Shown here piece after piece: positions 1-7,763 of a stretch of DNA of 42,658 bases. Every line of letters starts with the position of its first letter. The first letter of the stretch is position 1. The stretch covers positions 1 through 42,658 of the forward strand of contig JAFRPH010000086.1 in assembly GCA_017429205.1 (NCBI GenBank), written 5' to 3'. The position numbers and the translations under genes were made by a program. The DNA comes from Bacteroidales bacterium (GTDB lineage: Bacteria; Bacteroidota; Bacteroidia; Bacteroidales; UBA932). Below the pieces are notes generated by a model. That model ran no database searches. It saw only the letters and a program-made list of their open reading frames with translations, and was not told the origin of the DNA.

Positions 1-141
1 CAGATAGATGGGGTAGATGTCGAGGGCGTACTTGTCCGGCAGGATCAGGTCGTGGTCCAGATCCAGGTAATCGGGATCGTCAGACCAATACTGGGTGTAT
101 GGCAGGTTGCTGTACGGTTCCTCCTCTGCGCTTGCTCCATA
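1..141. repeat. terminal direct repeat, left copy (assembly overlap of a circular genome)
   Basis: The first 141 bases are identical to the last 141. The repeat lies inside a coding sequence, and joining the two ends restores one open reading frame, so this is the overlap of a circular (or circularly permuted) molecule rather than a biological terminal repeat. The length is typical of a k-mer overlap left by a metagenome assembler (inference). Confidence 0.95.
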
Positions 142-264
142 CGGCACCAGCGCCCGGTCGAACAGGTTCTGATCGTGTGCATCCAGCCATTCCAGCAGCT
201 GCTTGTCGTCGATCTCCGTGTCCCGCAGCTTTCTCGCCGCATCAATTGCCTCGCTGATCAGCAT
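1..264 (-). CDS. head-tail adaptor-like protein, N-terminal part (continues at 42517)
   Basis: This is the first 88 codons of a 148-aa protein; the rest is read from 42517 down to 42335 once the ends are joined. The start is ATG at 264, overlapping the end of the upstream protease gene by 23 bases. The protein begins with an amphipathic helix (LISEAIDAARKLRD) and has an acidic, Tyr-rich middle (DDPDYLDLDHDLILPDKY). Its helical C-terminal half resembles the gp6-like/DUF6682 adaptor layout found in short-tailed phages. It sits between the tail hub and protease genes and the portal gene, which fits a connector component bound beneath the portal. The adaptor role rests on layout and context; no catalytic motif is visible. 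Confidence 0.6.
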   Translation of the reverse strand, partial: MLISEAIDAARKLRDTEIDDKQLLEWLDAHDQNLFDRALVPYGASAEEEPYSNLPYTQYWSDDPDYLDLDHDLILPDKYALDIYPIYL

Positions 265-613
265 ACTTTTCGCTCCTTTCCAAAAATTCCGCTTTTCTCC
301 ACTTCACCTTCAGGAGCCCTGGATATTGCGCCGCCAGGGCTTTCAGCCCGGTGTACGCGAAGCCTGCTGCCTCGTTTGCACGCCGCAGGCCGTCCCCGCG
401 TCGATCCGTTTTGTGCCAGCGCAGCTCGTACCGGCCATTCGCCTTAGAGCGGTTCACCCGGATGTTCCAGGTGCTGTCCAGGTTGGCGCACAGGCATTCT
501 TCGATCACAGTCACCGCGTTGCAGATCAGCTCGTTGCCCTGCCCGGCATGGCCTGTCGCAAGGTAGCTTCCTTCTGCCGCCCGTGCCGCCGGCATGATTT
601 CAATCTGGATCAT
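242..613 (-). CDS. Prp-like cysteine protease (probable head-maturation protease)
   Basis: A 123-aa protein with the signature of the ribosomal-processing cysteine protease family (Prp, PF04327). The N-terminal strand MIQIEI is followed by GHA with His22, then ELICNAV with Cys31, the expected His/Cys pair; the C-terminal part GLKALAAQYPGLLKVKW matches the usual Prp ending. The start is ATG at 613, with GGAGG about 10 bases upstream and directly after the tail-hub stop; the longer upstream extension has no ribosome site. In Bacillota, Prp trims the N-terminus of ribosomal protein L27 and, in staphylococcal phage 80-alpha infection, the capsid and scaffold proteins. Here it is phage-encoded in the structural operon, and scaffold and capsid share a leader that could be its substrate. 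Oddity: the His-Cys loop is about three residues shorter than in the S. aureus enzyme. Confidence 0.75.
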   Translation of the reverse strand: MIQIEIMPAARAAEGSYLATGHAGQGNELICNAVTVIEECLCANLDSTWNIRVNRSKANGRYELRWHKTDRRGDGLRRANEAAGFAYTGLKALAAQYPGLLKVKWRKAEFLERSEKYADQRGN

Positions 614-614
614 A

Positions 615-2852
615 TCAGTGTCCTCCCTCGCTGCGTTCCATCCGCCAGGCCACGTCGAAGATCTGCGTCGGACCGCTGCCCTCAAATCGCAGCCGGAAGT
701 TGTCCTTCCTCCGCGGCAGGAGGTTCATTTCCCAGGTTTTCAGTATATTAACTCCGCTTCCGACGAATTCCCGCAGCAGCTGCCAATCCCCGTCCTCGTA
801 GGCGATGTAGATCCGCAGCTTGTTGGGCTGTCTGGTGCCGTTCTGCAGCATCCGGAAGCGGACCCGCAAATAGCTGACCCACTTGTGCTCTGTCAGGGAT
901 CTGGACGCGCTGTCGTAGTGGATCGCCTGCGGCGCCGTCTCAGCGTACCATGATTCGCGCCCGTACACTGGGCCCTCGGCCATGGATTTGATGCGCCCTT
1001 CATCGATGTAATAGAGATCATCCTTCCAGGTAACGGCCAGCCCGAACCACGCCTCGTCGTCGATGTGCCAGTCGCCGGTCTTGAGATCGAGCACCAGCAC
1101 CACGGGCTCCTCTGCGGTCCCCTGCAGGTTGGTGGACAGGCAGTATTTCATCTGGTGCCTTGCCCCGCTGCCGCCCCGGAAGACCATGTCCCCGAAGGCG
1201 TCGGAGATCCTGCGCGGCATGGAGCCCGTGTAGACCATCACGCCGCCGCGGCTCTTGTAGTACAGCCTGTCCTCGATGACGCACAGGCTGTCCGCCGCGC
1301 CAAGCTCCACGCCCTCCAGGTCGAAGGTCTGGATCTGATGCGCCCCGCTGGCGCTGGGATACACCTTCTCCAGGCTTTCCTCGCGGAAGAAGAGCGGATG
1401 CCCGTCCAGCACCGCCGCCCCGGTGAACGGCGCAGCCACGCCGCGGGACGCGGTCCAGCTGTCTGTGCTAAGTCCCTGGAACACGTGCCAGTTTGTCGGA
1501 TCCCCCAGGGCGGAGGCGTAGATCTCGTTGATGCTGTTGGCCTCGTCATACCTGCAGCCCCACAGTCGGTTCCCGCATTCCACCACAAAGTCCATGGTCG
1601 GAACAGGTCTCCCGACTCCGAAGATTTCCGAACTGCTTTTCGTCACCGTTACCGTGTCGCTTGGCAGGATACCTGAGACGATGATCTCCCGCACGCCGTT
1701 TTCCGTGATGTCTCCGTAAACGTAGTGCCACGAATTCAGCAGCTGCTTGACAGACTCGTCCGTCGTGGACGGAACGTCTGTGTTAAGCTCGACTGCGTCG
1801 TGGACCTTGATCCCTTCGTACACCTCTCCGCTGAGATCGTCCGCACCGATGACCAGCGTGTGCTTGATCCTGACGAAGGTCGAGGCGATCGTAATCCAAA
1901 CAGAGGACGATACAGACCATTCCCGCAGCACGGTCTCCGATCCTGACGTATCCAGCCAGTATCCATCCTGCGTTGGTTCCGTTGCGCTGACGACCACGCC
2001 GCTGTACGGATTCCCGTCAATATCGCACATCGTAAGCGTGAGCGTATCGTAGGCGTAGTAGTTGCCTACATCCAGCACGCCGTAGTCGTCACCCTCTGTC
2101 AGCGCGTCTCCGGTCGACAGCTTCACCGCGTCGATCCAGACCTTGCTTTTCGGATCTACGACCCATGCCCCCATCCGGACCAGCCGGTGCCCGCCGCTCA
2201 GCAGGGTTCCCTTGCAGTAGGTCTGATTCAGTTCGATCACAAGTCCGTCGATGTCGTTGTCGCCGTCCACCGTGATGTTGTAGTCGCTCAGATCCACAGA
2301 CGTCCAGACAGCAGGCGGATTCTGCGATGTTCCGTTGTCCGTCTCCCATGTCCGCACCATCTGATGCGTTTCCTCGTCGTAGGTCTCGGTGCAGCGGAAC
2401 CGGATCCTCGGCACCGTGACCGTGTGGTTGTCGCCGTCCACGCCCAGGCCGTTGAAGACCGTCCAGTCGGTTCCGGCTCCCTTTCTTGGCGTGATCGTCA
2501 CGGTAGCCTGCACGTCCTGTACGATCCTGAAATACCATGCCAGTCCCGGCACGTCGCTGGGGAAGTCCACCTGCTGGCTGTACCCGTTGCACCAGAAGGT
2601 CCCGGTCTCGTCCAGCAGCACGATATGGTCTCCGCCGCACATGGCGACGATGGGCACCGTCGGGCTGTTGCCGTCGATGCTGATATGCCGAGACCGCTGC
2701 CGCCTGCATACCATGGTCGGGCTCAGATCGCTGGTCAGATTCCGGCTGTCCCACCAGGTCCCGATAGGGGCCGTTGGGTGATGGTTGATCCCGCCGAATT
2801 TCGCCACGCTCTGTTGGCTGACCGGACGGATCTTCAGCTTGGGTAGTTTCAT
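615..2852 (-). CDS. tail hub / packaged-DNA stabilization-like structural protein
   Basis: A 745-aa, beta-rich protein without signal peptide or membrane segment. It contains repeated short strands and the segment NRLWGCRYDEANSINEIYAS followed by ALGDPTNW, a pattern recurrent in tail-hub/stabilization proteins of short-tailed phages (P22 gp10-like, T7 gp12-like beta-propeller proteins). The start ATG is preceded by AAAGGAGG. It lies in the late operon downstream of TerL and the appendage gene and ends two bases before the protease start. Its size, operon position and absence of tail-tube genes support a role in the tail tube or hub below the adaptor. The exact P22/T7 homology cannot be proven by eye. 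Confidence 0.6.
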   Translation of the reverse strand: MKLPKLKIRPVSQQSVAKFGGINHHPTAPIGTWWDSRNLTSDLSPTMVCRRQRSRHISIDGNSPTVPIVAMCGGDHIVLLDETGTFWCNGYSQQVDFPSDVPGLAWYFRIVQDVQATVTITPRKGAGTDWTVFNGLGVDGDNHTVTVPRIRFRCTETYDEETHQMVRTWETDNGTSQNPPAVWTSVDLSDYNITVDGDNDIDGLVIELNQTYCKGTLLSGGHRLVRMGAWVVDPKSKVWIDAVKLSTGDALTEGDDYGVLDVGNYYAYDTLTLTMCDIDGNPYSGVVVSATEPTQDGYWLDTSGSETVLREWSVSSSVWITIASTFVRIKHTLVIGADDLSGEVYEGIKVHDAVELNTDVPSTTDESVKQLLNSWHYVYGDITENGVREIIVSGILPSDTVTVTKSSSEIFGVGRPVPTMDFVVECGNRLWGCRYDEANSINEIYASALGDPTNWHVFQGLSTDSWTASRGVAAPFTGAAVLDGHPLFFREESLEKVYPSASGAHQIQTFDLEGVELGAADSLCVIEDRLYYKSRGGVMVYTGSMPRRISDAFGDMVFRGGSGARHQMKYCLSTNLQGTAEEPVVLVLDLKTGDWHIDDEAWFGLAVTWKDDLYYIDEGRIKSMAEGPVYGRESWYAETAPQAIHYDSASRSLTEHKWVSYLRVRFRMLQNGTRQPNKLRIYIAYEDGDWQLLREFVGSGVNILKTWEMNLLPRRKDNFRLRFEGSGPTQIFDVAWRMERSEGGH

Positions 2853-2864
2853 AGAATTCCTCCT

Positions 2865-3908
2865 TTATCCGTTCCACGGCTTCACCGCGCCGTCTTTGAA
2901 CTCATAGCACGGATGCTCCGGGTCCAACTCCATGTCTCGCCCGTTGCTCCCGTGGGCCATGCCGAGATACATATACACCTTCCCGTCCGCCGTGCTGGGA
3001 AGCGTCTGGGTCAGACAGTCGTTCCCGTCGAGCTTCAAGAATCCATCCGTCGTCGGGCTGCACCGGATATAGACCGGAACGCAGGCGATCAGCGCCGTCG
3101 TGACGTTGAAGGCGTACCGCAGATCGATGGAGGAATACTGCCTCCATAGCGCGTTGCCCGCAGCCTGCGTGTTGGCCGGGGTGTTGGTGGTGCCGCCGTA
3201 ATACAGAATCGGTCTGCGCGGGTCAAAGGCCCTCGTTGTGTTCATCGTTTTGTTGGTGCCGGTGTTGTAGCTGCTGCCGGATGGGATCAGCGCCGCCGGG
3301 AAGATTTCGCTGCACAGGCTTGTTCCGATTGTGAAGCAGATCTGATACCGTGCCAGTCGGTCCGCCACGGTGCGGTCCGTGGTCTGCGTCCGCACGTTGT
3401 AAGCCAGTGTGTTGGTGTTGGAGTCGTAGCCGTAATACATGTCCCAGCCGCCGTTCCCGCTGTCCCTGGCCTCGTTGTAGATGAACAGCATGCAGTAGTT
3501 GGCCGCGTATGTGGTCGTGATCGCACCGCCGCCCTGGGAGTTGTAGACGTGCTTCGCCCCCAAACCGTTGACGTTGATCGTCCAGCCGGAGGCGGTGGAC
3601 GTCGCGTCGTTGATGATGTAGCAGGCTACTCCGTCCTTGAGCTCCGTCACGCCGGGCACCGTCGCGGTCTTCGCAGAGGATGACGTATTCCCCGTCACCT
3701 TTCCGAACGGCAGCAGGTGCTTCGGCTTCGCGCTCGCCGTACTGCCTGCCCCCGCTTTGCTGCCCGCGGCCTCCGCCGCTTTCTCCCGACGCGCCATCTC
3801 CTCCTCCGCCAGCCGAAGCTGCTCGACGATCCTCCACAGGTCCTCCCACAGCCTGTCGATGTCCTCCCTGGCGTTGTACGTCAGGGGTTTGGGATAATCG
3901 TATGGCAT
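2865..3908 (-). CDS. tail appendage / fiber-like protein
   Basis: A 347-aa protein. Residues about 10-50 are a charged helical segment likely to form a trimeric coiled coil (AREDIDRLWEDLWRIVEQLR and following), then comes an Ala/Gly/Ser linker. The rest is a beta-rich region with Thr/Asn-rich turns, including GGWDMYYGYDSNTNTLAYN, a motif I associate with C-terminal domains of phage tail or receptor-binding proteins in gut Bacillota. It has a strong GAGGAGG site and sits directly after TerL. The architecture of oligomerisation helix, linker and beta domain is that of a tail appendage. Receptor specificity and enzymatic activity are unknown, and no catalytic motif is visible. Confidence 0.5.
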   Translation of the reverse strand: MPYDYPKPLTYNAREDIDRLWEDLWRIVEQLRLAEEEMARREKAAEAAGSKAGAGSTASAKPKHLLPFGKVTGNTSSSAKTATVPGVTELKDGVACYIINDATSTASGWTINVNGLGAKHVYNSQGGGAITTTYAANYCMLFIYNEARDSGNGGWDMYYGYDSNTNTLAYNVRTQTTDRTVADRLARYQICFTIGTSLCSEIFPAALIPSGSSYNTGTNKTMNTTRAFDPRRPILYYGGTTNTPANTQAAGNALWRQYSSIDLRYAFNVTTALIACVPVYIRCSPTTDGFLKLDGNDCLTQTLPSTADGKVYMYLGMAHGSNGRDMELDPEHPCYEFKDGAVKPWNG

Positions 3909-3925
3909 AGTGTTTCTCCTCCTCT

Positions 3926-3949
3926 GTAGCGGCGCACAGTGTGCGCCAT
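3926..3949. repeat. hairpin element, GTAGCGGCG family (copy 1)
   Basis: GTAGCGGCGCACAGTGTGCGCCAT forms a near-perfect hairpin (GGCGCACA, G, TGTGCGCC) between the TerL stop and the next gene's ribosome site. Two related copies lie at 13505 and 14409 with a different stem sequence that still pairs. No U-tract follows on the minus strand, so it is not an obvious terminator; it may act as an mRNA end or processing hairpin or be a host-type palindromic repeat. Confidence 0.75.
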
Positions 3950-3950
3950 A

Positions 3951-5396
3951 TTACATCCCGAATCCGGGTGCCCAGCGCACCCTGGTGTTGCCTGCAAACT
4001 GGTTGAGCGGGTCCATGCCCACCACCTGCGGCTCCTCGCGGATGACCGGCTTGATGGGCCGGGCCATGCACATATAGCGCCATTCGTCGCAGACGTGGTC
4101 CTCCAGATCCGTGTCCAAATCCTCGGGCTTGTGCTCGTCGTAGACCATCAGCGGCACGGTCCGGATGAACGCCGGGCAGTTATCGTACACGTACATCATC
4201 GGTCTGCCGTGCTGATCGAACATAAGCCTGTAATGGCATTGCATCCAGCCTGGGATCCGCTCGTGGTCGCCTGGACTGAACCAGACCCGGTACTTCTCCG
4301 CCGTCTCCGCGATGGAAACGCCGCCGCTCTCGTCCCAGATCGCCGGGTCCGCAACGCCCTCGATGGGCTTGCCCTTCAGCCATGGGTGACTGTCCTCGAT
4401 CTCCCGGATCCTCCGGAAGCACTCGTCCGGGGTCCACTTGACGCCGGTGTTGGGCTCCTTGGTGCAGCCGTAGAGCTCCAGGATCCGGTACAGCCTGCCG
4501 TCGTAGTCCACGGCCCACCAGGCGCAGGAGAAGGGCTTGGAATAGCCCCAGTCGAAGGACCGATACAGCTTCCAGCCGGCAGGCGGTCCGTTCTTCGGTG
4601 CCTGGATCACGTGGGTCCAGAGCCCCAACTTCCGGGCCTCCTCCGGGTCCAGCCCCTCCTCGGCGCACCTCTTCGCATCCGGTGTGACGCGGAAGTCCTC
4701 GAAGAATTGCCCCTCGAATATGTCCCAGTCGCCCTCCAGCCAGGCCTTCCTCAACTTCTCCGGCAGGGCCTCCAGCTGGTGCACATAGTCCGGCTGCTTC
4801 GCCATCAGCGCCTTGTTGTCTGTCACCAGGGATTGAATGAAGGTGTAATCCTCCGCCCGCTCACCTTCCTCATATCGCTTGTCGATGAAAATCCGCTTGA
4901 TATAGCCGTGGCCCTGGCCTCCGGGATTGCAGGTGTAATAGATGCGCTTTGGCAAATCGTTCGCACCGCGTAGGCAGGCCGTGATTGTTTTCATCTGGTA
5001 TTCACTGAGCTGTGTGGCCTCGTCCAAAAAGATGATGTCGAACTCCGCGCCCTGATACTGGTCCAAATCCGCGTCATTTCTGCAGTAACCGAACTTGATG
5101 GTGCTGCCGTTTCGGAAAGTCAGAATCTTGTCCCGGTCGTTGTACCTGGCGTTTCCTACCAGCTCCGCCCGGAGAATCTGGATGTGATTGTTCATCAGCT
5201 CCGGGTAGGTTCGTCTCACAATCAGCATCTTTATGCCGTCGTACTGCCCCGCCAGCAGCTTGGCTTTGGTCCGCACGGCCCAGGATTTGCCGCCGCCCCG
5301 GGCTCCGCCGAAGCCGATGTGCTTAGTCCGGGCTTCGATCATCATTTTTTGCTTATCGTTCGGTCTTCCGTTGAGCGGGATCGGTCTGCTGTTCAT
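3951..5396 (-). CDS. terL: terminase large subunit
   Basis: A 481-aa DNA-packaging motor ATPase/nuclease that pumps DNA into proheads through the portal. The ATPase domain has a Walker A motif GGARGGGKS (residues about 30-38) and Walker B FDIIFLDEAT with Asp125/Glu126, followed by the coupling segment SLVT near 189-192. The RNase H-like nuclease domain shows acidic residues in SFDWGY (Asp282), GVADPAIW (Asp350) and LEDHVCDEW (Asp433 or Asp437). Length and motif order fit the Terminase_6/T4-like large subunit family. The ATG overlaps the small-subunit stop as ATGA, implying translational coupling. Confidence 0.95.
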   Translation of the reverse strand: MNSRPIPLNGRPNDKQKMMIEARTKHIGFGGARGGGKSWAVRTKAKLLAGQYDGIKMLIVRRTYPELMNNHIQILRAELVGNARYNDRDKILTFRNGSTIKFGYCRNDADLDQYQGAEFDIIFLDEATQLSEYQMKTITACLRGANDLPKRIYYTCNPGGQGHGYIKRIFIDKRYEEGERAEDYTFIQSLVTDNKALMAKQPDYVHQLEALPEKLRKAWLEGDWDIFEGQFFEDFRVTPDAKRCAEEGLDPEEARKLGLWTHVIQAPKNGPPAGWKLYRSFDWGYSKPFSCAWWAVDYDGRLYRILELYGCTKEPNTGVKWTPDECFRRIREIEDSHPWLKGKPIEGVADPAIWDESGGVSIAETAEKYRVWFSPGDHERIPGWMQCHYRLMFDQHGRPMMYVYDNCPAFIRTVPLMVYDEHKPEDLDTDLEDHVCDEWRYMCMARPIKPVIREEPQVVGMDPLNQFAGNTRVRWAPGFGM

Positions 5397-5881
5397 TCCA
5401 TCAGCTCCTCTACCTCGCCGAACTCATAGCGAACCACGTCCTGCTCGATCTGCTTCGGCTGGTCCACGCCTGTCATGCGTCCGACGATCTCAATGGCCTT
5501 CAGCTTGTCGTGGAAGACGATCTCCACTCCATATTGTGTCTGCCGAATCTGCTTAATCGCTTTGCTCTTCACCGGGTCGTTGATAGCATCCGGAATCAGA
5601 TACAGACCCTCGTCACCCAAGCGAATAAAGTCTGCCGTGGAGTAAGCAATGATTGGTCGCATCTCGTCGATCAAACTGTCTGCCGTGATCTCGCTCCGTT
5701 TAATCAGAGCTGCACCATGCGCCTGCAGGGCCCTCTGAATACATGGTTTTTTCTTAAGGATTCTTCCCTCATTACAGGCGATTTTCCGGCTGGCAGCGGA
5801 ATAGCCGGCATCCAGATACGCCTGGGTGATGCTCTTCCCTTCGTTAAGTCCTGCCACAAATCGTTCTTCCTTTTTGGTCAT
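5393..5881 (-). CDS. terS: terminase small subunit
   Basis: A 162-aa protein that would recognise phage DNA and present it to TerL. It starts with MTKKEERFVAGLNEGKSITQAYLDAGYSAAS, the typical N-terminal helix-turn-helix of Terminase_2-type small subunits (KE.RF...L..G....AY..AGYS), followed by helical oligomerisation segments and a C-terminal acidic tail. I chose ATG at 5881 because AGGAGGT lies six bases upstream; a 28-residue upstream extension has no ribosome site and would overlap the proposed late promoter. It is the first gene of late operon 1 and is coupled to terL by an ATGA overlap. Confidence 0.9.
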   Translation of the reverse strand: MTKKEERFVAGLNEGKSITQAYLDAGYSAASRKIACNEGRILKKKPCIQRALQAHGAALIKRSEITADSLIDEMRPIIAYSTADFIRLGDEGLYLIPDAINDPVKSKAIKQIRQTQYGVEIVFHDKLKAIEIVGRMTGVDQPKQIEQDVVRYEFGEVEELME

Positions 5882-5903
5882 CCCGCCACCTCCTCTCTCG
5901 TCC

Positions 5904-5944
5904 ACCATATCAAACCGCGTCCGTGATTCTCTATGCACCAAAAC
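5904..5944 (-). promoter_or_regulatory. candidate late promoter 1 with 18-bp box
   Basis: On the minus strand, GTTTTGGTGCATAGAGAA (5944-5927) is followed after exactly 17 bases by TATGGT (5909-5904), preceded by TG-A, i.e. an extended -10. The identical 18-mer with TACTCT at the same 17-base distance occurs before the scaffold gene. Both copies follow a terminator and precede late genes, so this is probably an activator-dependent late promoter. Inferred from sequence and context only. Confidence 0.65.
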
Positions 5945-5963
5945 GAAAAACTTGCGGACCACC

Positions 5964-6003
5964 AAAAAACAGAGGACCCATCACTCAGGGTCCTCTGTTT
6001 TTT
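5964..6003. terminator. strong bidirectional intrinsic terminator, end of the early operon
   Basis: A perfect 16-bp inverted repeat AAAAAACAGAGGACCC / GGGTCCTCTGTTTTTT with an 8-base loop. The A and T runs on the two sides give a U-tract on either strand. It lies at the stop of the last early gene and upstream of the late promoter, insulating terS from early transcription. Confidence 0.9.
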
Positions 6004-6280
6004 ATTTCGTTTTTTGCCCTTTGGCATCGTATGTCCCGTACACCAGCTGGAACACAGGGCAGGTCTCGAAGTTCCGGCAGCACAGCTCCTCCATGATCCT
6101 GCGTTTTTTCTCTGCGGCCTGGAAACACCTGCGGACCGTCTCGCTGACGTAGAATCCCTCACAGACGATCACGTTCCGTGATTCACCCTTGTAAAACGGA
6201 CACCTTACCTCCACGGCTCGCCAGGCCTCGGTGTGGCAGCGCGCCTCTCGCTCGTGCGGCTTTTTCCGCGGCCTACCCAT
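6002..6280 (-). CDS. small Cys-rich protein, last early gene
   Basis: A 92-aa basic protein starting MGRPRKKPHEREARCH, with Cys residues in VRCPFYKGE, VIVCEGF, RRCF, LCCRNF and ETCP. The pattern suggests a zinc-binding fold. ATG at 6280 has AAAGGAGGG seven bases upstream. It is the last early gene, just before the terminator and terS, a position often held by late-transcription regulators in Gram-positive phages (ArpU/RinA-type location), but it has no recognisable sigma or HTH signature. A regulatory role is conjecture. The stop codon lies in the terminator's flanking T-run. Confidence 0.7.
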   Translation of the reverse strand: MGRPRKKPHEREARCHTEAWRAVEVRCPFYKGESRNVIVCEGFYVSETVRRCFQAAEKKRRIMEELCCRNFETCPVFQLVYGTYDAKGQKTK

Positions 6281-6578
6281 TGCCCGCCCTCCTTTCCCCG
6301 TAGGAGCAGAAATCATCATCGTAAGGTTCGACAAGTCCTGTCACAATGTCGCACCGCCATTCCGTAGCCTCTGGATTGTAGTGCTGGCAATCCTTACACC
6401 GCACGACCTCCACCACATCGGCGGCGGGCAATTCCTCGATCCTCTGGTACTCTACCATCTCGTCTGCTGTGTGTTCGTGTCCGTATCGATCAATCCAATC
6501 ACTGAAGCAGGAGAGCGCCGCCTCCCGGCTTATGTAGTCCGTAACATGGTCGAAATCGACCAGTTTATCATTTTCCAT
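6273..6578 (-). CDS. small zinc-ribbon-like phage protein
   Basis: A 101-aa acidic protein. The first two-thirds is helical (ISREAALSCFSDWIDRYG), and the C-terminal third has VVRCKDCQHYNP followed by RCDIVTG and DDFCSYGE, a four-Cys knuckle common in small accessory proteins of clostridial phages. Its role is unknown. The start at 6578 has a GGAGGG site, and the stop overlaps the next gene by 8 bases, so it belongs to the tightly packed early operon. Confidence 0.75.
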   Translation of the reverse strand: MENDKLVDFDHVTDYISREAALSCFSDWIDRYGHEHTADEMVEYQRIEELPAADVVEVVRCKDCQHYNPEATEWRCDIVTGLVEPYDDDFCSYGERRAGNG

Positions 6579-6771
6579 TGTCAGCCCTCCTGTTCCACGC
6601 CTTTATCATATCGTTCGGGCAAGTGTTCAGATTTGCATCAATGTAGGAACCCCCACAGCGTTTGCATTTTACGCCTTTCCAAGACACGTTGCGAAGCGGT
6701 GATACAAATATTCGTTCCTCAAAGTACTCCGCCTCTCCCCCGCAAAACGGACACGGTTTCAGTTCAGCCAT
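6568..6771 (-). CDS. Lar-like small zinc-ribbon protein
   Basis: A 67-aa protein beginning LKPCPFCGGEAE, with a second pair KCKRCGG and a terminal KAWNRR. This CPFCGG...C..CGG...A...WN.R pattern is that of the Lar (restriction alleviation) family of small phage proteins. E. coli Lar modulates type I restriction; whether this one does cannot be seen. AAGGAGGGC lies before the ATG, and it overlaps the downstream gene by 11 bases. Confidence 0.7.
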   Translation of the reverse strand: MAELKPCPFCGGEAEYFEERIFVSPLRNVSWKGVKCKRCGGSYIDANLNTCPNDMIKAWNRRADNGK

Positions 6772-6940
6772 TGTCCGCCCTCCTTACATTTCCGCAACTG
6801 TCGATTTTGTATTCCGATGTGGTGATGGTGGCGTTCGTTGTTGTTATAAGATTATTGACACAATAAGCGCAGTTCTCATCGCAGAACACCCATCTGCCCC
6901 CGCAAAGCACAAAATGGTTGTCAGAGAGCAGTTCAACCAT
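6764..6940 (-). CDS. small Cys-containing hypothetical protein
   Basis: A 58-aa protein, MVELLSDNHFVLCGGRWVF..., with CDENCAYCVNN in the middle and SCGNVR near the end, again suggesting a zinc knuckle. I use ATG at 6940, with AGGAGG eight bases upstream; a further upstream start would add a segment with no site. It overlaps both neighbours by a few bases. No family recognised. Confidence 0.6.
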   Translation of the reverse strand: MVELLSDNHFVLCGGRWVFCDENCAYCVNNLITTTNATITTSEYKIDSCGNVRRADNG

Positions 6941-7322
6941 CCTTGCCGCCTCCTTCCGCTGGAACGATTGTGGGAGCTGCATCTATGTCACTTTTCCAAA
7001 CGGCAGAAGCCTCAATGCCTGTGCCGCGCATCCAATTTTCTTTGTAAAGCATTGTATAATCCAGCTTATCCGCATCAATCAGCCTCCCATGCCCAGCCGG
7101 GAGGGGGAGGAGGGGACACCAATCTGGGCGGTCGTTGTAGTGATTGATAACTTCATACGGCTTATCCTTCAGAACCGCTGTCGCGCAGTCCTTGAATTTG
7201 TCCACTGCTCTGCAATAGAGCGTACAGTCTGAACTCATCGGAGAGACATATCCGATTGCGGCAAACTCACAATGCGGACAGTCGTGCGGCATATCCATGC
7301 CCCGGATCAGAATATCAGCCAT
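6933..7322 (-). CDS. hypothetical early protein with Cys-rich N-terminus
   Basis: A 129-aa protein. The N-terminal part has DCPHCEFAAIG, DCTLYC and DKFKDC (possible metal site). The C-terminal part GRLIDADKLDYTM...DIDAAPTIVPAEGG is a recurrent element of small clostridial phage proteins (R-IDAD-L ... APT-IPA). It starts with GGAGG about ten bases upstream and overlaps the next gene by 8 bases. Function unknown. Confidence 0.7.
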   Translation of the reverse strand: MADILIRGMDMPHDCPHCEFAAIGYVSPMSSDCTLYCRAVDKFKDCATAVLKDKPYEVINHYNDRPDWCPLLPLPAGHGRLIDADKLDYTMLYKENWMRGTGIEASAVWKSDIDAAPTIVPAEGGGKDG

Positions 7323-7497
7323 TGCCGGACACCTCCTGTTTCAGCCAGTCGAGAAAACACACCATGCAGTCACTCTCGGAACACCCACGAAAAAACCTGA
7401 CTGGACAGGCGAAATAGTTTTCATCGTCATGTTTTTCGATGAACAAATCAGCCATCTCCTCGTCCGTCATCGCCCGGATGCGATCTGCGTTGGTCAT
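7315..7497 (-). CDS. small conserved phage protein, MTNADRIRAM type
   Basis: A 60-aa protein, MTNADRIRAMTDEEMADLF..., with two C-terminal Cys pairs (FACPVRFFRGC and SDCMVC) and ending LDWLKQEVSGNG. This MTNADRIR...C...C..C..WL..EV pattern recurs in clostridial phages; its function is not known. It overlaps the upstream gene by four bases (ATGA). Confidence 0.7.
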   Translation of the reverse strand: MTNADRIRAMTDEEMADLFIEKHDDENYFACPVRFFRGCSESDCMVCFLDWLKQEVSGNG

Positions 7498-7763
7498 TTC
7501 AGCCGCACCTCCACGCCGTTCTCGTGGAGAACCATATCGATGAAAGACCAGCTCAGTCTGTACTCGTTGATAAGCCCGGAGGCCCAAGCGATCTCTCTGG
7601 CGAGCTGCTGCACGTCCTCCTTCGGGGCTCCGTGCTTGTCCAGGCAGATGTACAAGCACAGCTTGATCGCCTGCTTGCAGCCCAGATCGATGCCCTCCGT
7701 AAAGCTCTTCTTCACGTCCTCGCCGGTTGCGTGGACCTTCCGCGGATTCGTTTTCTTGCTCAT
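7494..7763 (-). CDS. hypothetical early protein
   Basis: An 89-aa mixed helical protein with no recognised domain. It has a good GGAGGG site five bases before ATG, overlaps both neighbours by four bases (ATGA), and its composition matches adjacent genes, so it is a real coding sequence. I cannot assign a function. Confidence 0.65.
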   Translation of the reverse strand: MSKKTNPRKVHATGEDVKKSFTEGIDLGCKQAIKLCLYICLDKHGAPKEDVQQLAREIAWASGLINEYRLSWSFIDMVLHENGVEVRLK

